Below are positions 16,580-23,872 of a stretch of 64,000 nt of DNA, in pieces. Under the pieces are notes generated by a model, which was not told where the DNA came from, searched no databases, and saw only the letters and a program-made list of their open reading frames with translations. Each line of letters opens with the position of its first letter. The first letter of the stretch is position 1. Where the stretch lies: assembly GCF_000427625.1 (NCBI RefSeq), contig NZ_KE386569.1, positions 621,376 to 685,375 on the forward strand, given 5' to 3'. The stretch comes from Methylobacter luteus IMV-B-3098 (GTDB taxonomy: Bacteria; Pseudomonadota; Gammaproteobacteria; Methylococcales; Methylomonadaceae). Both the position numbers and the translations under genes were made by a program.

Positions 16580-17233
16580 ATGATGAATGAATTGACGCTG
16601 CTGCAGCGTGTAGTGGTTTGGGTGTTGCCGGTGGTTTTCGCGATCACCGTGCATGAAGTCGCTCACGGCTGGGTCGCGAAAAAATACGGCGATAACACGG
16701 CCTTTATGCTGGGCCGGCTGACCTTGAATCCGATAAAGCATATTGACCTGCTCGGCACGATCATTTTGCCGGGCCTGTTATTGCTGACCGGCACCGGCTT
16801 TATTTTCGGCTGGGCCAAGCCGGTGCCGGTCGATCCGCGCTATTTCAAGAACCCGCGCCGCGATATGGCGATCGTCGCGCTGGCAGGGCCTGTTTCTAAT
16901 CTGCTGATGGCGATCGGTTGGGCCTTGTGCGCGCGTTTAGGCGTAGTGCTGAACATGGAGGTTGTAACATTGCCGTTGATTTACACGGGCATTGCCGGCA
17001 TTTCCATTAATCTGGTGCTGGCGCTGATCAATCTGCTGCCGATTCCGCCGCTGGACGGCAGCCGTATTTTGACCGGCATTCTGCCTTCACGATTGGCCTG
17101 GAAATATAACCAGCTGGAGCGTTACGGTTTTATTATCCTGTTGCTGTTACTGGCGAGCGGTGCTTTGGGCGCGATTCTGGCTTATCCGATGTATATTGTT
17201 CAGCAGCTGTTTTTCTCGATTGCCGGGCTGTAG
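16580..17233 (+). CDS. M50-family site-2-type zinc metalloprotease
   Basis: This 217-residue polytopic membrane protein has the S2P active site HEVAH (25-29) in TM1 and the third-ligand motif NLLPIPPLDGSR near residue 153. This is the minimal bacterial S2P group (SpoIVFB/FtsH-independent type), with no PDZ domain. Its substrate is unknown. ATG at 16580 follows AGGAAG at 7-bp spacing. It is placed 16 bp after yciO and 9 bp before scpA, which is conserved in many Gammaproteobacteria. Confidence 0.9.
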   Translation: MMNELTLLQRVVVWVLPVVFAITVHEVAHGWVAKKYGDNTAFMLGRLTLNPIKHIDLLGTIILPGLLLLTGTGFIFGWAKPVPVDPRYFKNPRRDMAIVALAGPVSNLLMAIGWALCARLGVVLNMEVVTLPLIYTGIAGISINLVLALINLLPIPPLDGSRILTGILPSRLAWKYNQLERYGFIILLLLLASGALGAILAYPMYIVQQLFFSIAGL

Positions 17234-17242
17234 TTTTTTCAG

Positions 17243-18055
17243 ATGAATCAAAATACAGCCGAGATTCTGGAAGAGCCGCAAGCCATTGCCATGGTTCATG
17301 GCGCGCCGTTTAATCAGTTGCCGGAAGACCTCTATATCCCGCCCGATGCGCTGGAAGTGTTTCTGGAAGCCTTCGAGGGGCCGCTGGATTTGCTGCTGTA
17401 TCTGATCAGGAGGCAGAACCTCGATATTCTGAACATACCGATCGCCCAGATTACGCATCAGTATGTGACTTATATCCAGATGATGGAATTGCTGAACCTG
17501 GAGCTGGCGGCCGAATACCTGGTGATGGCCGCGCTGCTGGCGGAGATCAAGTCCAGAATGCTGCTGCCCCGGCAGCCGGAGGCGGAAGATGAGGAAGAAG
17601 ATCCCAGAGCCACGCTGATCCGCAGGCTACAGGAATACGAAGCGATCAAGAACGCGGCCGAAGAGATCGACCTGATGCCCAGGATCGAGCGTGATCTGTT
17701 TGAAACGGCGGTCGATGTTTCCACGCTCAGCGTTGAAAAAATCCTGCCCGATGTGCAGTTAAAAGAACTGTTACTGGCCTTTCAGGATGTGCTGAAACGC
17801 GTGGAACAGCTTAGTCACCATCAAATTATCAAAGAACCGTTATCAGTCCGTGAACGAATGGCAACCATTTTGGAAAAACTTAAAGGAGCGGATAGCCTCC
17901 TTTTCTCGCAATTATTTATCCGAAAAGAAGGGCGACACGGGGTCGTTGTCTCGTTTCTGGCCATCCTCGAGCTCAGCAAAGAGCGACTCATCGACATCAT
18001 CGAGTCAGACGCCATTGCCGAACTACGAGTCAGAAGCGCCGGCATCGCCTCCTGA
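17243..18055 (+). CDS. scpA: Segregation and condensation protein A
   Basis: This 270-residue kleisin bridges the SMC head domains in the chromosome condensation complex with ScpB. The block FEGPLDLLLYLIRRQNLDILNIPI (about residues 46-70) is diagnostic. The acidic linker EAEDEEEDPRATLIRRLQEYE follows, and the C-terminal winged helix GRHGVVVSFLAILELSKERLI is complete. The gene ends normally, so its overlap with the scpB-frame extension is not due to a frameshift in scpA. No smc gene is in the window. Confidence 0.93.
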   Translation: MNQNTAEILEEPQAIAMVHGAPFNQLPEDLYIPPDALEVFLEAFEGPLDLLLYLIRRQNLDILNIPIAQITHQYVTYIQMMELLNLELAAEYLVMAALLAEIKSRMLLPRQPEAEDEEEDPRATLIRRLQEYEAIKNAAEEIDLMPRIERDLFETAVDVSTLSVEKILPDVQLKELLLAFQDVLKRVEQLSHHQIIKEPLSVRERMATILEKLKGADSLLFSQLFIRKEGRHGVVVSFLAILELSKERLIDIIESDAIAELRVRSAGIAS

Positions 18056-18266
18056 ACCAAAGAAAGAGCCTAAGCCCAGAAAAACCAAGCCGGTACCAAA
18101 TCATGCGATTGACCCGAACATTCCTGTTATTCCCGAGGCTGTTGACGGGCCGCTTGTCGATTTAGACAGACTTAAGTCCTACGTCAAACACAGGAATCGA
18201 CGCAGACAATGTCAACCAACACAATTGCCGGTATCGCCGCCCGTCAGTGAGCAACCAGAAGTCAAC

Positions 18267-18872
18267 ATGGAAATCAAACGCATAGTCGAAGCCATTCTAT
18301 TCGCCGCCAGCAGGCCGATGACAGCGAAGCAGGTGCAACAGGTTTTCCCCGAGATCGAACAACCGGAACTGCCGGAAATCCAGTCGGCCATCGACGCCAT
18401 TGTCGAGGAATACCGGTTCAGGCCTGTCGAACTGAAAAAAGTGGCCAGCGGCTATCGGTTTCAGGTTAAACAGGAACTGTCGCGCTGGGTGGCAAGGCTT
18501 TTTGAGGAAAAACCACCCAGGTACTCGCGCGCATTGCTGGAAACGCTGGCCATTATTGCCTACCGGCAACCGGTAACGCGCGGCGAAATTGAAGATATTC
18601 GCGGCGTCAGCGTCAGCAGCAGCATCATGCAAACGCTTATCGAGCGCGAATGGGTGCGGATAGTGGCCTATAAGGAAGCGCCGGGGCGGCCCGCCATTTA
18701 CGGTACGACCAAACAATTTCTGGATTATTTCAATATTGCCTCGTTAGATGAACTGCCGACTTTACAGGAGATCCAAAATCTTGATTTGTCGATGGATAAC
18801 GGGCAACAACCCATGCAGGTAAAGAGTGAGAAGCAAGAAACCAGCGAACAGTTCGCAGAAACAGCCGAATAA
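18267..18872 (+). CDS. scpB: Segregation and condensation protein B (start uncertain)
   Basis: From the ATG at 18267 the product has 201 residues and begins MEIKRIVEAILFAASRPMTA, the normal ScpB N-terminus. Two winged-helix domains follow (LLETLAIIAYRQPVTRGEIEDIRG is the signature). ScpB binds ScpA and stabilises the SMC complex. The same frame is open upstream to a GTG at 17850, through a Ser/Pro/Lys-rich stretch that covers the last 206 bp of scpA and the 211-bp gap. No strong ribosome site precedes 18267, so a longer N-terminus is possible. The acidic tail overlaps rluB by 47 bp. Confidence 0.88.
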   Translation: MEIKRIVEAILFAASRPMTAKQVQQVFPEIEQPELPEIQSAIDAIVEEYRFRPVELKKVASGYRFQVKQELSRWVARLFEEKPPRYSRALLETLAIIAYRQPVTRGEIEDIRGVSVSSSIMQTLIEREWVRIVAYKEAPGRPAIYGTTKQFLDYFNIASLDELPTLQEIQNLDLSMDNGQQPMQVKSEKQETSEQFAETAE

Positions 18873-19821
18873 CAAGAACGCATCGAAAAGAACCGAGCGC
18901 ACGGCACCGGCGGGCGAGCGGCATAAAAAAGCCGCGCCTCGCGGCGGTTCAGGCACACGAAAACCATTCAGCGAAATCAAACCGGCCACGACGCCCAACA
19001 TGATCGATGCGAATCAACCGGTAGAGGGCGAACGCATTCAGAAAGTGCTGGCCCGCGGCGGCGTCGGTTCCCGCCGGGAAATCGAGCGCTGGATCGAGGA
19101 AGGCCGGATCAAGCTGAATGGCGCGGACGTCAGCCCGGGCACCCGGTTAAAGGCCGGCGACTTTTTGCAGATCAACGGCCGGGTCGTGCATTGGGAGAAA
19201 TTCGGCCAACAGCCTACGCGTGTGCTGCTGTACCACAAGCCGACCGGCGAAGTCGTCACGCGCAGCGATCCGGAAGGCCGCCCGGTCATCTTTGCGAAGA
19301 TGCCGAAACTGGATGTGGGCCGCTGGATAGCGGTGGGGCGTCTCGATATCAATACCTCGGGCTTATTGCTGGTGACCAACAACGGCGAACTGGCCAATCG
19401 CCTGATGCATCCTTCCACAGCCGTGGAACGCGAATACGCCGTGCGAATTCTGGGGGAAGTATCGGACGCGACGATGGAGAAACTCAAGCAGGGCGTGGAA
19501 CTGGAAGACGGCAAGGCCAAATTTGACGATATTCAGTTTGCCGGCGGCGAGGGCGCCAATAAATGGTATCACGTCATCGTGACCGAAGGCCGCAACAGGC
19601 TGGTCAGGCGCTTGTGGGAATCGCAGGAGGTCACCGTCAGTCGATTGATACGTCTGCGTTACGGGCCCGTGGTGTTGCCGGAGCGTCTGAAAACGCAAAA
19701 TTTCTATGAATTGACCGGTAAAGAGCTGGATCTGCTGTTTGATTTTGCCGGCATGGCAAGGGAGGAAAGGACAGTTACAGCCGAACCAGAAGCGAAAAAC
19801 AGTAAACCCAGACGGCGTTAA
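18826..19821 (+). CDS. rluB: 23S rRNA pseudouridine-2605 synthase RluB
   Basis: This 331-residue enzyme makes pseudouridine in helix 93 of 23S rRNA. A basic, Lys/Arg-rich N-terminal extension (1-55) is followed by an S4 RNA-binding domain (RIQKVLARGGVGSRREIERW) and the RsuA-type catalytic domain with the Asp-containing motif GRLDINTSGLLL. Linkage to scpB is typical of rluB rather than rluE or rluF. The proposed start is GTG at 18826, inside the scpB end; a later ATG at 19000 would remove the basic extension and keep all domains. Confidence 0.92.
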   Translation: MRSKKPANSSQKQPNNKNASKRTERTAPAGERHKKAAPRGGSGTRKPFSEIKPATTPNMIDANQPVEGERIQKVLARGGVGSRREIERWIEEGRIKLNGADVSPGTRLKAGDFLQINGRVVHWEKFGQQPTRVLLYHKPTGEVVTRSDPEGRPVIFAKMPKLDVGRWIAVGRLDINTSGLLLVTNNGELANRLMHPSTAVEREYAVRILGEVSDATMEKLKQGVELEDGKAKFDDIQFAGGEGANKWYHVIVTEGRNRLVRRLWESQEVTVSRLIRLRYGPVVLPERLKTQNFYELTGKELDLLFDFAGMAREERTVTAEPEAKNSKPRRR

Positions 19822-19877
19822 CGTTAGCCGCGCCAGCTTGCTGCTATCGGCCCGTTTTGTGTGGTGGCGTTTTAACG

Positions 19878-20765
19878 TTATCGGGCCGATATCACTCGGT
19901 TCCTGCCGTTGTTTTTGGCTTTATACAAGGCGTCATCAGCGCGCTTGATGAAGGAATCAAGCGTGTCGTTGCCCAGCAGGGCACTGACGCCGAGGCTTGC
20001 AGTAACCTTGATCGCGTTCATGCCATAAGCCAGGATATGCCGTTCGATGGCAGCCCGTATTTTTTCCGCCAGTAGCTCCGCGCCGGCCAGATCAGTATCG
20101 CTCAGTAAAATGATGAATTCCTCACCGCCATAACGGAAAACAATATCGCTGCTGCGCAGACTGTTCTTGATCCATGCCGCAACGGAGGCGAGCATGAGGT
20201 CGCCGCAGTGGTGACCATAATTGTCATTAATTGCTTTAAAATAGTCGATGTCCAGGAAAATAATGGCCAGGTTTTTGGAGCTGCGCATGGCCAGTTTCAT
20301 CTCCCGGTTTATCATGTCGTTAAAGGACGTCCTATTATGGGTTTGGGTGAGCGGGTCGATATAAGCCATTCTCAACGCCTGATGAAATAGCATCGCATTT
20401 TTCAGCGGATAGATCAGGCAGCCCAGCAGTGTTTCCAATAGCTTGATTTCGATATCGCTAAACCGGTGGTTACGCATCAGTTTTAGTTTGCCCAGCGGTT
20501 GTTGTCCGATTTTAAGGGCATAGCTGCAGGCATACTTGCCAGCAATGCCGCTTTTAACTTCCAGGCCGAACCCGGGATGGGTATAAGCGAAAGCACTGTG
20601 CGGAATCATGGCTTTAATTTTGCCGCTGAAAATGGCGATCAGCTCACTAAAGTCCAGTGTCGTCTGTAGCGCGCTGCTGATGTCGTAAGGGTTCGGGCTT
20701 GCCGCTTTGCTTGCTTCGAATGTGTTATTGCTGACTATGGCCAAGTTTACGGTTTTTTTCACCAT
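19878..20765 (-). CDS. GAF-GGDEF diguanylate cyclase
   Basis: This 295-residue soluble protein has a GAF-like sensor (about 25-140) followed by a complete GGDEF domain: DIDYFKAINDNYGHHCGD for GTP binding, GGEEF in the active site, and an RxxD inhibitory site (RSSD) six residues before it. It should therefore be an active, product-inhibited c-di-GMP synthase. No membrane segment is seen. ATG at 20765 follows AAAAGGTGAT; a GTG 15 bp upstream is too close to its own purine run. A sigma-54 promoter sits 45-60 bp upstream. It converges with rluB. Confidence 0.92.
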   Translation of the reverse strand: MVKKTVNLAIVSNNTFEASKAASPNPYDISSALQTTLDFSELIAIFSGKIKAMIPHSAFAYTHPGFGLEVKSGIAGKYACSYALKIGQQPLGKLKLMRNHRFSDIEIKLLETLLGCLIYPLKNAMLFHQALRMAYIDPLTQTHNRTSFNDMINREMKLAMRSSKNLAIIFLDIDYFKAINDNYGHHCGDLMLASVAAWIKNSLRSSDIVFRYGGEEFIILLSDTDLAGAELLAEKIRAAIERHILAYGMNAIKVTASLGVSALLGNDTLDSFIKRADDALYKAKNNGRNRVISAR

Positions 20766-20809
20766 ATCACCTTTTCTCACCTTGGGACTTTACTAGTCTA
20801 TTAGCTCAA

Positions 20810-20824
20810 GCCAGGATTGTGCCA
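20810..20824 (-). promoter_or_regulatory. Sigma-54 promoter of the GAF-GGDEF gene
   Basis: On the minus strand TGGCACAATCCTGGCT matches TGGCAC-N5-TTGCW with one mismatch. The invariant GG (20823-20822) and GC (20811-20810) are exactly 10 bp apart. Transcription would begin near 20798, leaving a leader of about 33 nt to the ATG at 20765. Upstream DNA to 20967 is non-coding and AT-rich, which leaves room for an activator site. Confidence 0.65.
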
Positions 20825-20967
20825 TTTTAAGAAAGTTAATAAAATACAATAAATTATGAATTTTATTCCTTGTCCGGATTATGCGATTGTGTCAGGAAGA
20901 TGACAATTTATGGCAGCAGGAAACCGCCGATGTGAGGCAGTTTCTGATAGTGTTTAAAACAGCCGGC

Positions 20968-21420
20968 TTATTCCACGGCGATATCTTCATTCCAGAGTTG
21001 GGGTTTTTCCTGGATTAAACGAGCCATCAGTGCGATACACCGTTTGTCGTCAAGCACGACGACTTCGACGCCATGGCTTTCCAAAAACGCAATGTTGCCG
21101 GCAAAATTCTCATTCTCGCCAATAACAACGCGTTTAATGCCGAACTGAACAATAGTGCCCGCGCACATCATGCAGGGACTGAGCGTCGTGTACAGCGTGA
21201 CGGCCTTGTAACTGTTGCGCCGTCCCGCTTGGCGCAGGCAGTCCATTTCGCCATGCGCGATCGGGTCGCCTTCCTGAACGCGTTTGTTGTGGCCTACGGC
21301 TAAAACCTTGCCGTCTTCAACCATGACCGCACCGATAGGCAGACCGCCTTCGTCGTAGCTTTTTTGGGCTTGGTCAAAAGCCATGGTCATGAATTTCAGG
21401 TCTTGTTCTTTAGTCGTCAT
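20968..21420 (-). CDS. Cytosine-deaminase-like nucleobase deaminase (yeast Fcy1 type)
   Basis: This 150-residue zinc enzyme of the cytidine deaminase superfamily carries H56-G-E58 and P82-C83-x2-C86 as the catalytic and metal motifs. HGE instead of HAE, plus GGLPIGAVMVEDGKV, TLYTTLSPCMMC and the ENFAG...VVVLDDKRC...FIxExPQxWxEDI pattern, resembles yeast cytosine deaminase more than TadA or guanine deaminase. Likely reaction: cytosine, or a related pyrimidine or thiamine-precursor base, to the oxo form. ATG at 21420 follows AAGGGG at 8-bp spacing. It lies 5 bp after the receptor cyclase gene, so both are surely cotranscribed. Confidence 0.82.
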   Translation of the reverse strand: MTTKEQDLKFMTMAFDQAQKSYDEGGLPIGAVMVEDGKVLAVGHNKRVQEGDPIAHGEMDCLRQAGRRNSYKAVTLYTTLSPCMMCAGTIVQFGIKRVVIGENENFAGNIAFLESHGVEVVVLDDKRCIALMARLIQEKPQLWNEDIAVE

Positions 21421-21425
21421 ATTGA

Positions 21426-23705
21426 TCACCCCTTGTCTGTAATTACTTTATTCCGGCCTGCATTTTTTGCCTTATAAAGCGCGTCATCGGCTTGCTTGAC
21501 CAGTTGCTCGATATTTATTCCGTCGCTTATCTGCGCGACACCAAAACTGGCGGTAATTTGCTGCTCATGTTTGAAGTGGTGCGCTTTGATTTGCGCCCTT
21601 AGTTTTTCCGCCAGAATGGCCGCGCGCTCAACAGTATTGTGCAGGCAAATAATCATGAATTCCTCGCCGCCCCAGCGCCCGACGATATCAGTGTGCCGAA
21701 TGTGGTTTTTCAGAATATCGGCGATATCGATCAATACGGCGTCGCCTGTCAGATGGCCGCAGTTATCATTGATGGACTTGAAATGATCGATGTCCATCAT
21801 AATGATACTGAACGGTCTTCGATAACGTTGATACAAATCGAATTGTTCCTGAAGAATATCATCAAGTTTGGCGCGATTGTATACCTGCGTTAACTTATCG
21901 GTTATGGACAGTTTCAGCAATAATTCATTCTGTTTGGCGATTTCCTTCAGGTACTTGGCTTGCACAAGATGGCGGTACAGCAGCAATAAACCGATCACGA
22001 CCATGCCCGCCAATGCTTTCCAGAGCAAGCCATGGTCGGTGCCTTTCTCATATTTGACGGCAATCCATTTATTGATAATGGCCTGGTGCTCGATGGCCGG
22101 GATTGCGTTGGTCATTTTTTCAAAAATGGTCAGCAGCTTGGGATCGTCATTGCGAATGCCAATACCCAGTTCATGCTTATCATCAAATTTACCGGCAATT
22201 TTCAGTTCACTAATGTAATGGTTCTGTAGTGCATAACCAATGGTTGCCAACGAGTCCAGAAAACCGAAAAGCTCGCCTTGGGCGACCTTGTCCAGACCTT
22301 CATCGAGCGTGTCAAATTCAATAAGATCGATGGACGGATATTTGTTGCGCAGCAGTTCGGAAAAGGCATGGCCCTTGATGATGCCAAGCTTCTTATCAAG
22401 CACATTTTCAATATCGGCCACGAACAGCTCATCCGTTCTGGTTGCGATAACCAGAGGCGAACTCAGGTAAGGGGGGGTGAAATTCCAGTATTTTTTTCGT
22501 TCGGGCGTTGGCGCGACCAGCGATAAAATATCACATTTTCGCTGCCTGGCAAATTCCAGCGATTGCGTCCAGCTGCTCGTCCGCACCAGCCTGATCGGGG
22601 TCGGTATCATTTTTTGCAGTAAATTGAAATAATCGGCGCTTATCCCAATATGCCGGCCATGTTCAATCCTTTCATAAGGCATCCACTGCGGGTGTACGCA
22701 CAGCGATATTTTTTCCAGGGCCTGTATGTAAGCGAGTTCCTGCTTTGAGAACAAAGGCTCTTTCGATACAGTCGCCGCATCGAAAAAAAAGCTGTTTAAG
22801 TCGGCGGATGGGGCAATCAGTTCCGCTGCTTTCAGTGCATCAAAGTTGTGCTGGACTAACTCTCTGTTAACAGAACCTATTTCCGCTATATCAGGCAATA
22901 TTAATTTTTTGATGGCGGCGGCTTCATAAAGGAGCCCATCCATAGGCTTTTCCTGTGAATATTTTTTGTAAATAAGTTCGGCTATTTCTTCAGTATGGTC
23001 AAGCGCATATGCCCAGCCCCTGTTGCTGGCGGTGATCAATTTCTGCGCGCGTTGCTTTTGGTGTTCGGCAGTTGAATAAGTGGTAAAAAGATTGCCGTTA
23101 TAGGTATGGATGCCATAGGCGGACGGATCAATGATATTGTAAGGTGTTTTCGATTGCGTGATCTGGTAGGGCTCATTCGATATAAACGCGGACATCGCAT
23201 CTATATCGCCGCGAATAAAGTCATTCGCGCTAAATGAATGAGGAATTATCTGGAAGTCATCAGTCTTCATGTGAAAGGTTTTCAACAACAAGGCCAAGGA
23301 ACTGCTATGCAATTGTTCTTCCGTAATCATGACCTTTTTTCCGGCCAGGTCATGGGGCGTCAATAGGGTTTGCTTGCTGATAAATACCAGCGCTGAGCGC
23401 TTAAAGTAGTTTGCCAATAGCACAATCGGTTTATTTTGCGCCTTGACGAAGGCCAAGTCGGCATCGGTCACACCATAATCGGCATGGCCGTTTAAAACTG
23501 CATCGACGACATCCATATCCGCTCTGCGTTCCTTTAGATCAACATCGAGGCCCGCTTCTTTATAAAATCCTTTTTCCTTGGCTGCGATGAAGCCGGCGAA
23601 TTCAAACTGGTATTTCCAGCCAAGTTGAAGTGTAACTTTTTCTAATGGTGCTGACGATGTTATGGAACCAAACAAGATCAGGAAAACAAAGACGGCTATT
23701 TTCAA
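21426..23705 (-). CDS. Periplasmic NMT1/SBP3 receptor fused to a diguanylate cyclase
   Basis: This 759-residue membrane protein has a signal sequence (1-18), an NMT1/THI5-like solute-binding domain (about 23-260; VTLQLGWKYQFEFAGFIAAKEKG), a second family-3 solute-binding domain (about 330-555; EKISLCVHPQWMPYERIE), one membrane segment (near 565-585), a short coil and a GGDEF domain. The cyclase is intact: DIDHFKSINDNCGH, GGEEF (679-683) and an RHTD inhibitory site. NMT1/THI5 proteins bind thiamine-type pyrimidines or related small molecules in other systems, so ligand-gated c-di-GMP synthesis is likely. The start is TTG at 23705, closed upstream by a stop, with no good ribosome site. Confidence 0.88.
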   Translation of the reverse strand: MKIAVFVFLILFGSITSSAPLEKVTLQLGWKYQFEFAGFIAAKEKGFYKEAGLDVDLKERRADMDVVDAVLNGHADYGVTDADLAFVKAQNKPIVLLANYFKRSALVFISKQTLLTPHDLAGKKVMITEEQLHSSSLALLLKTFHMKTDDFQIIPHSFSANDFIRGDIDAMSAFISNEPYQITQSKTPYNIIDPSAYGIHTYNGNLFTTYSTAEHQKQRAQKLITASNRGWAYALDHTEEIAELIYKKYSQEKPMDGLLYEAAAIKKLILPDIAEIGSVNRELVQHNFDALKAAELIAPSADLNSFFFDAATVSKEPLFSKQELAYIQALEKISLCVHPQWMPYERIEHGRHIGISADYFNLLQKMIPTPIRLVRTSSWTQSLEFARQRKCDILSLVAPTPERKKYWNFTPPYLSSPLVIATRTDELFVADIENVLDKKLGIIKGHAFSELLRNKYPSIDLIEFDTLDEGLDKVAQGELFGFLDSLATIGYALQNHYISELKIAGKFDDKHELGIGIRNDDPKLLTIFEKMTNAIPAIEHQAIINKWIAVKYEKGTDHGLLWKALAGMVVIGLLLLYRHLVQAKYLKEIAKQNELLLKLSITDKLTQVYNRAKLDDILQEQFDLYQRYRRPFSIIMMDIDHFKSINDNCGHLTGDAVLIDIADILKNHIRHTDIVGRWGGEEFMIICLHNTVERAAILAEKLRAQIKAHHFKHEQQITASFGVAQISDGINIEQLVKQADDALYKAKNAGRNKVITDKG

Positions 23706-23872
23706 TGTGGATTACAGGCTGATAATCGGCGTGGATAAACAGTGTATCACTATAAGAAACGAGGTAAAAAGTTTTAGACGTTTAATCGAGTCCAGCAACT
23801 TTTAAGACTCTTGCGCGTTAATTTTCCGATCAAGCCATCAGTGTCACATTTGTGAGGCGGGGTAGTCGGCGA

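Noticed and set aside
19845-19891. Terminator between rluB and the GAF-GGDEF gene
   Set aside because: A 10-bp stem (TATCGGCCCG/CGGGCCGATA) exists, but its right arm is inside the cyclase coding sequence, the loop is 27 nt and there is no T-run.
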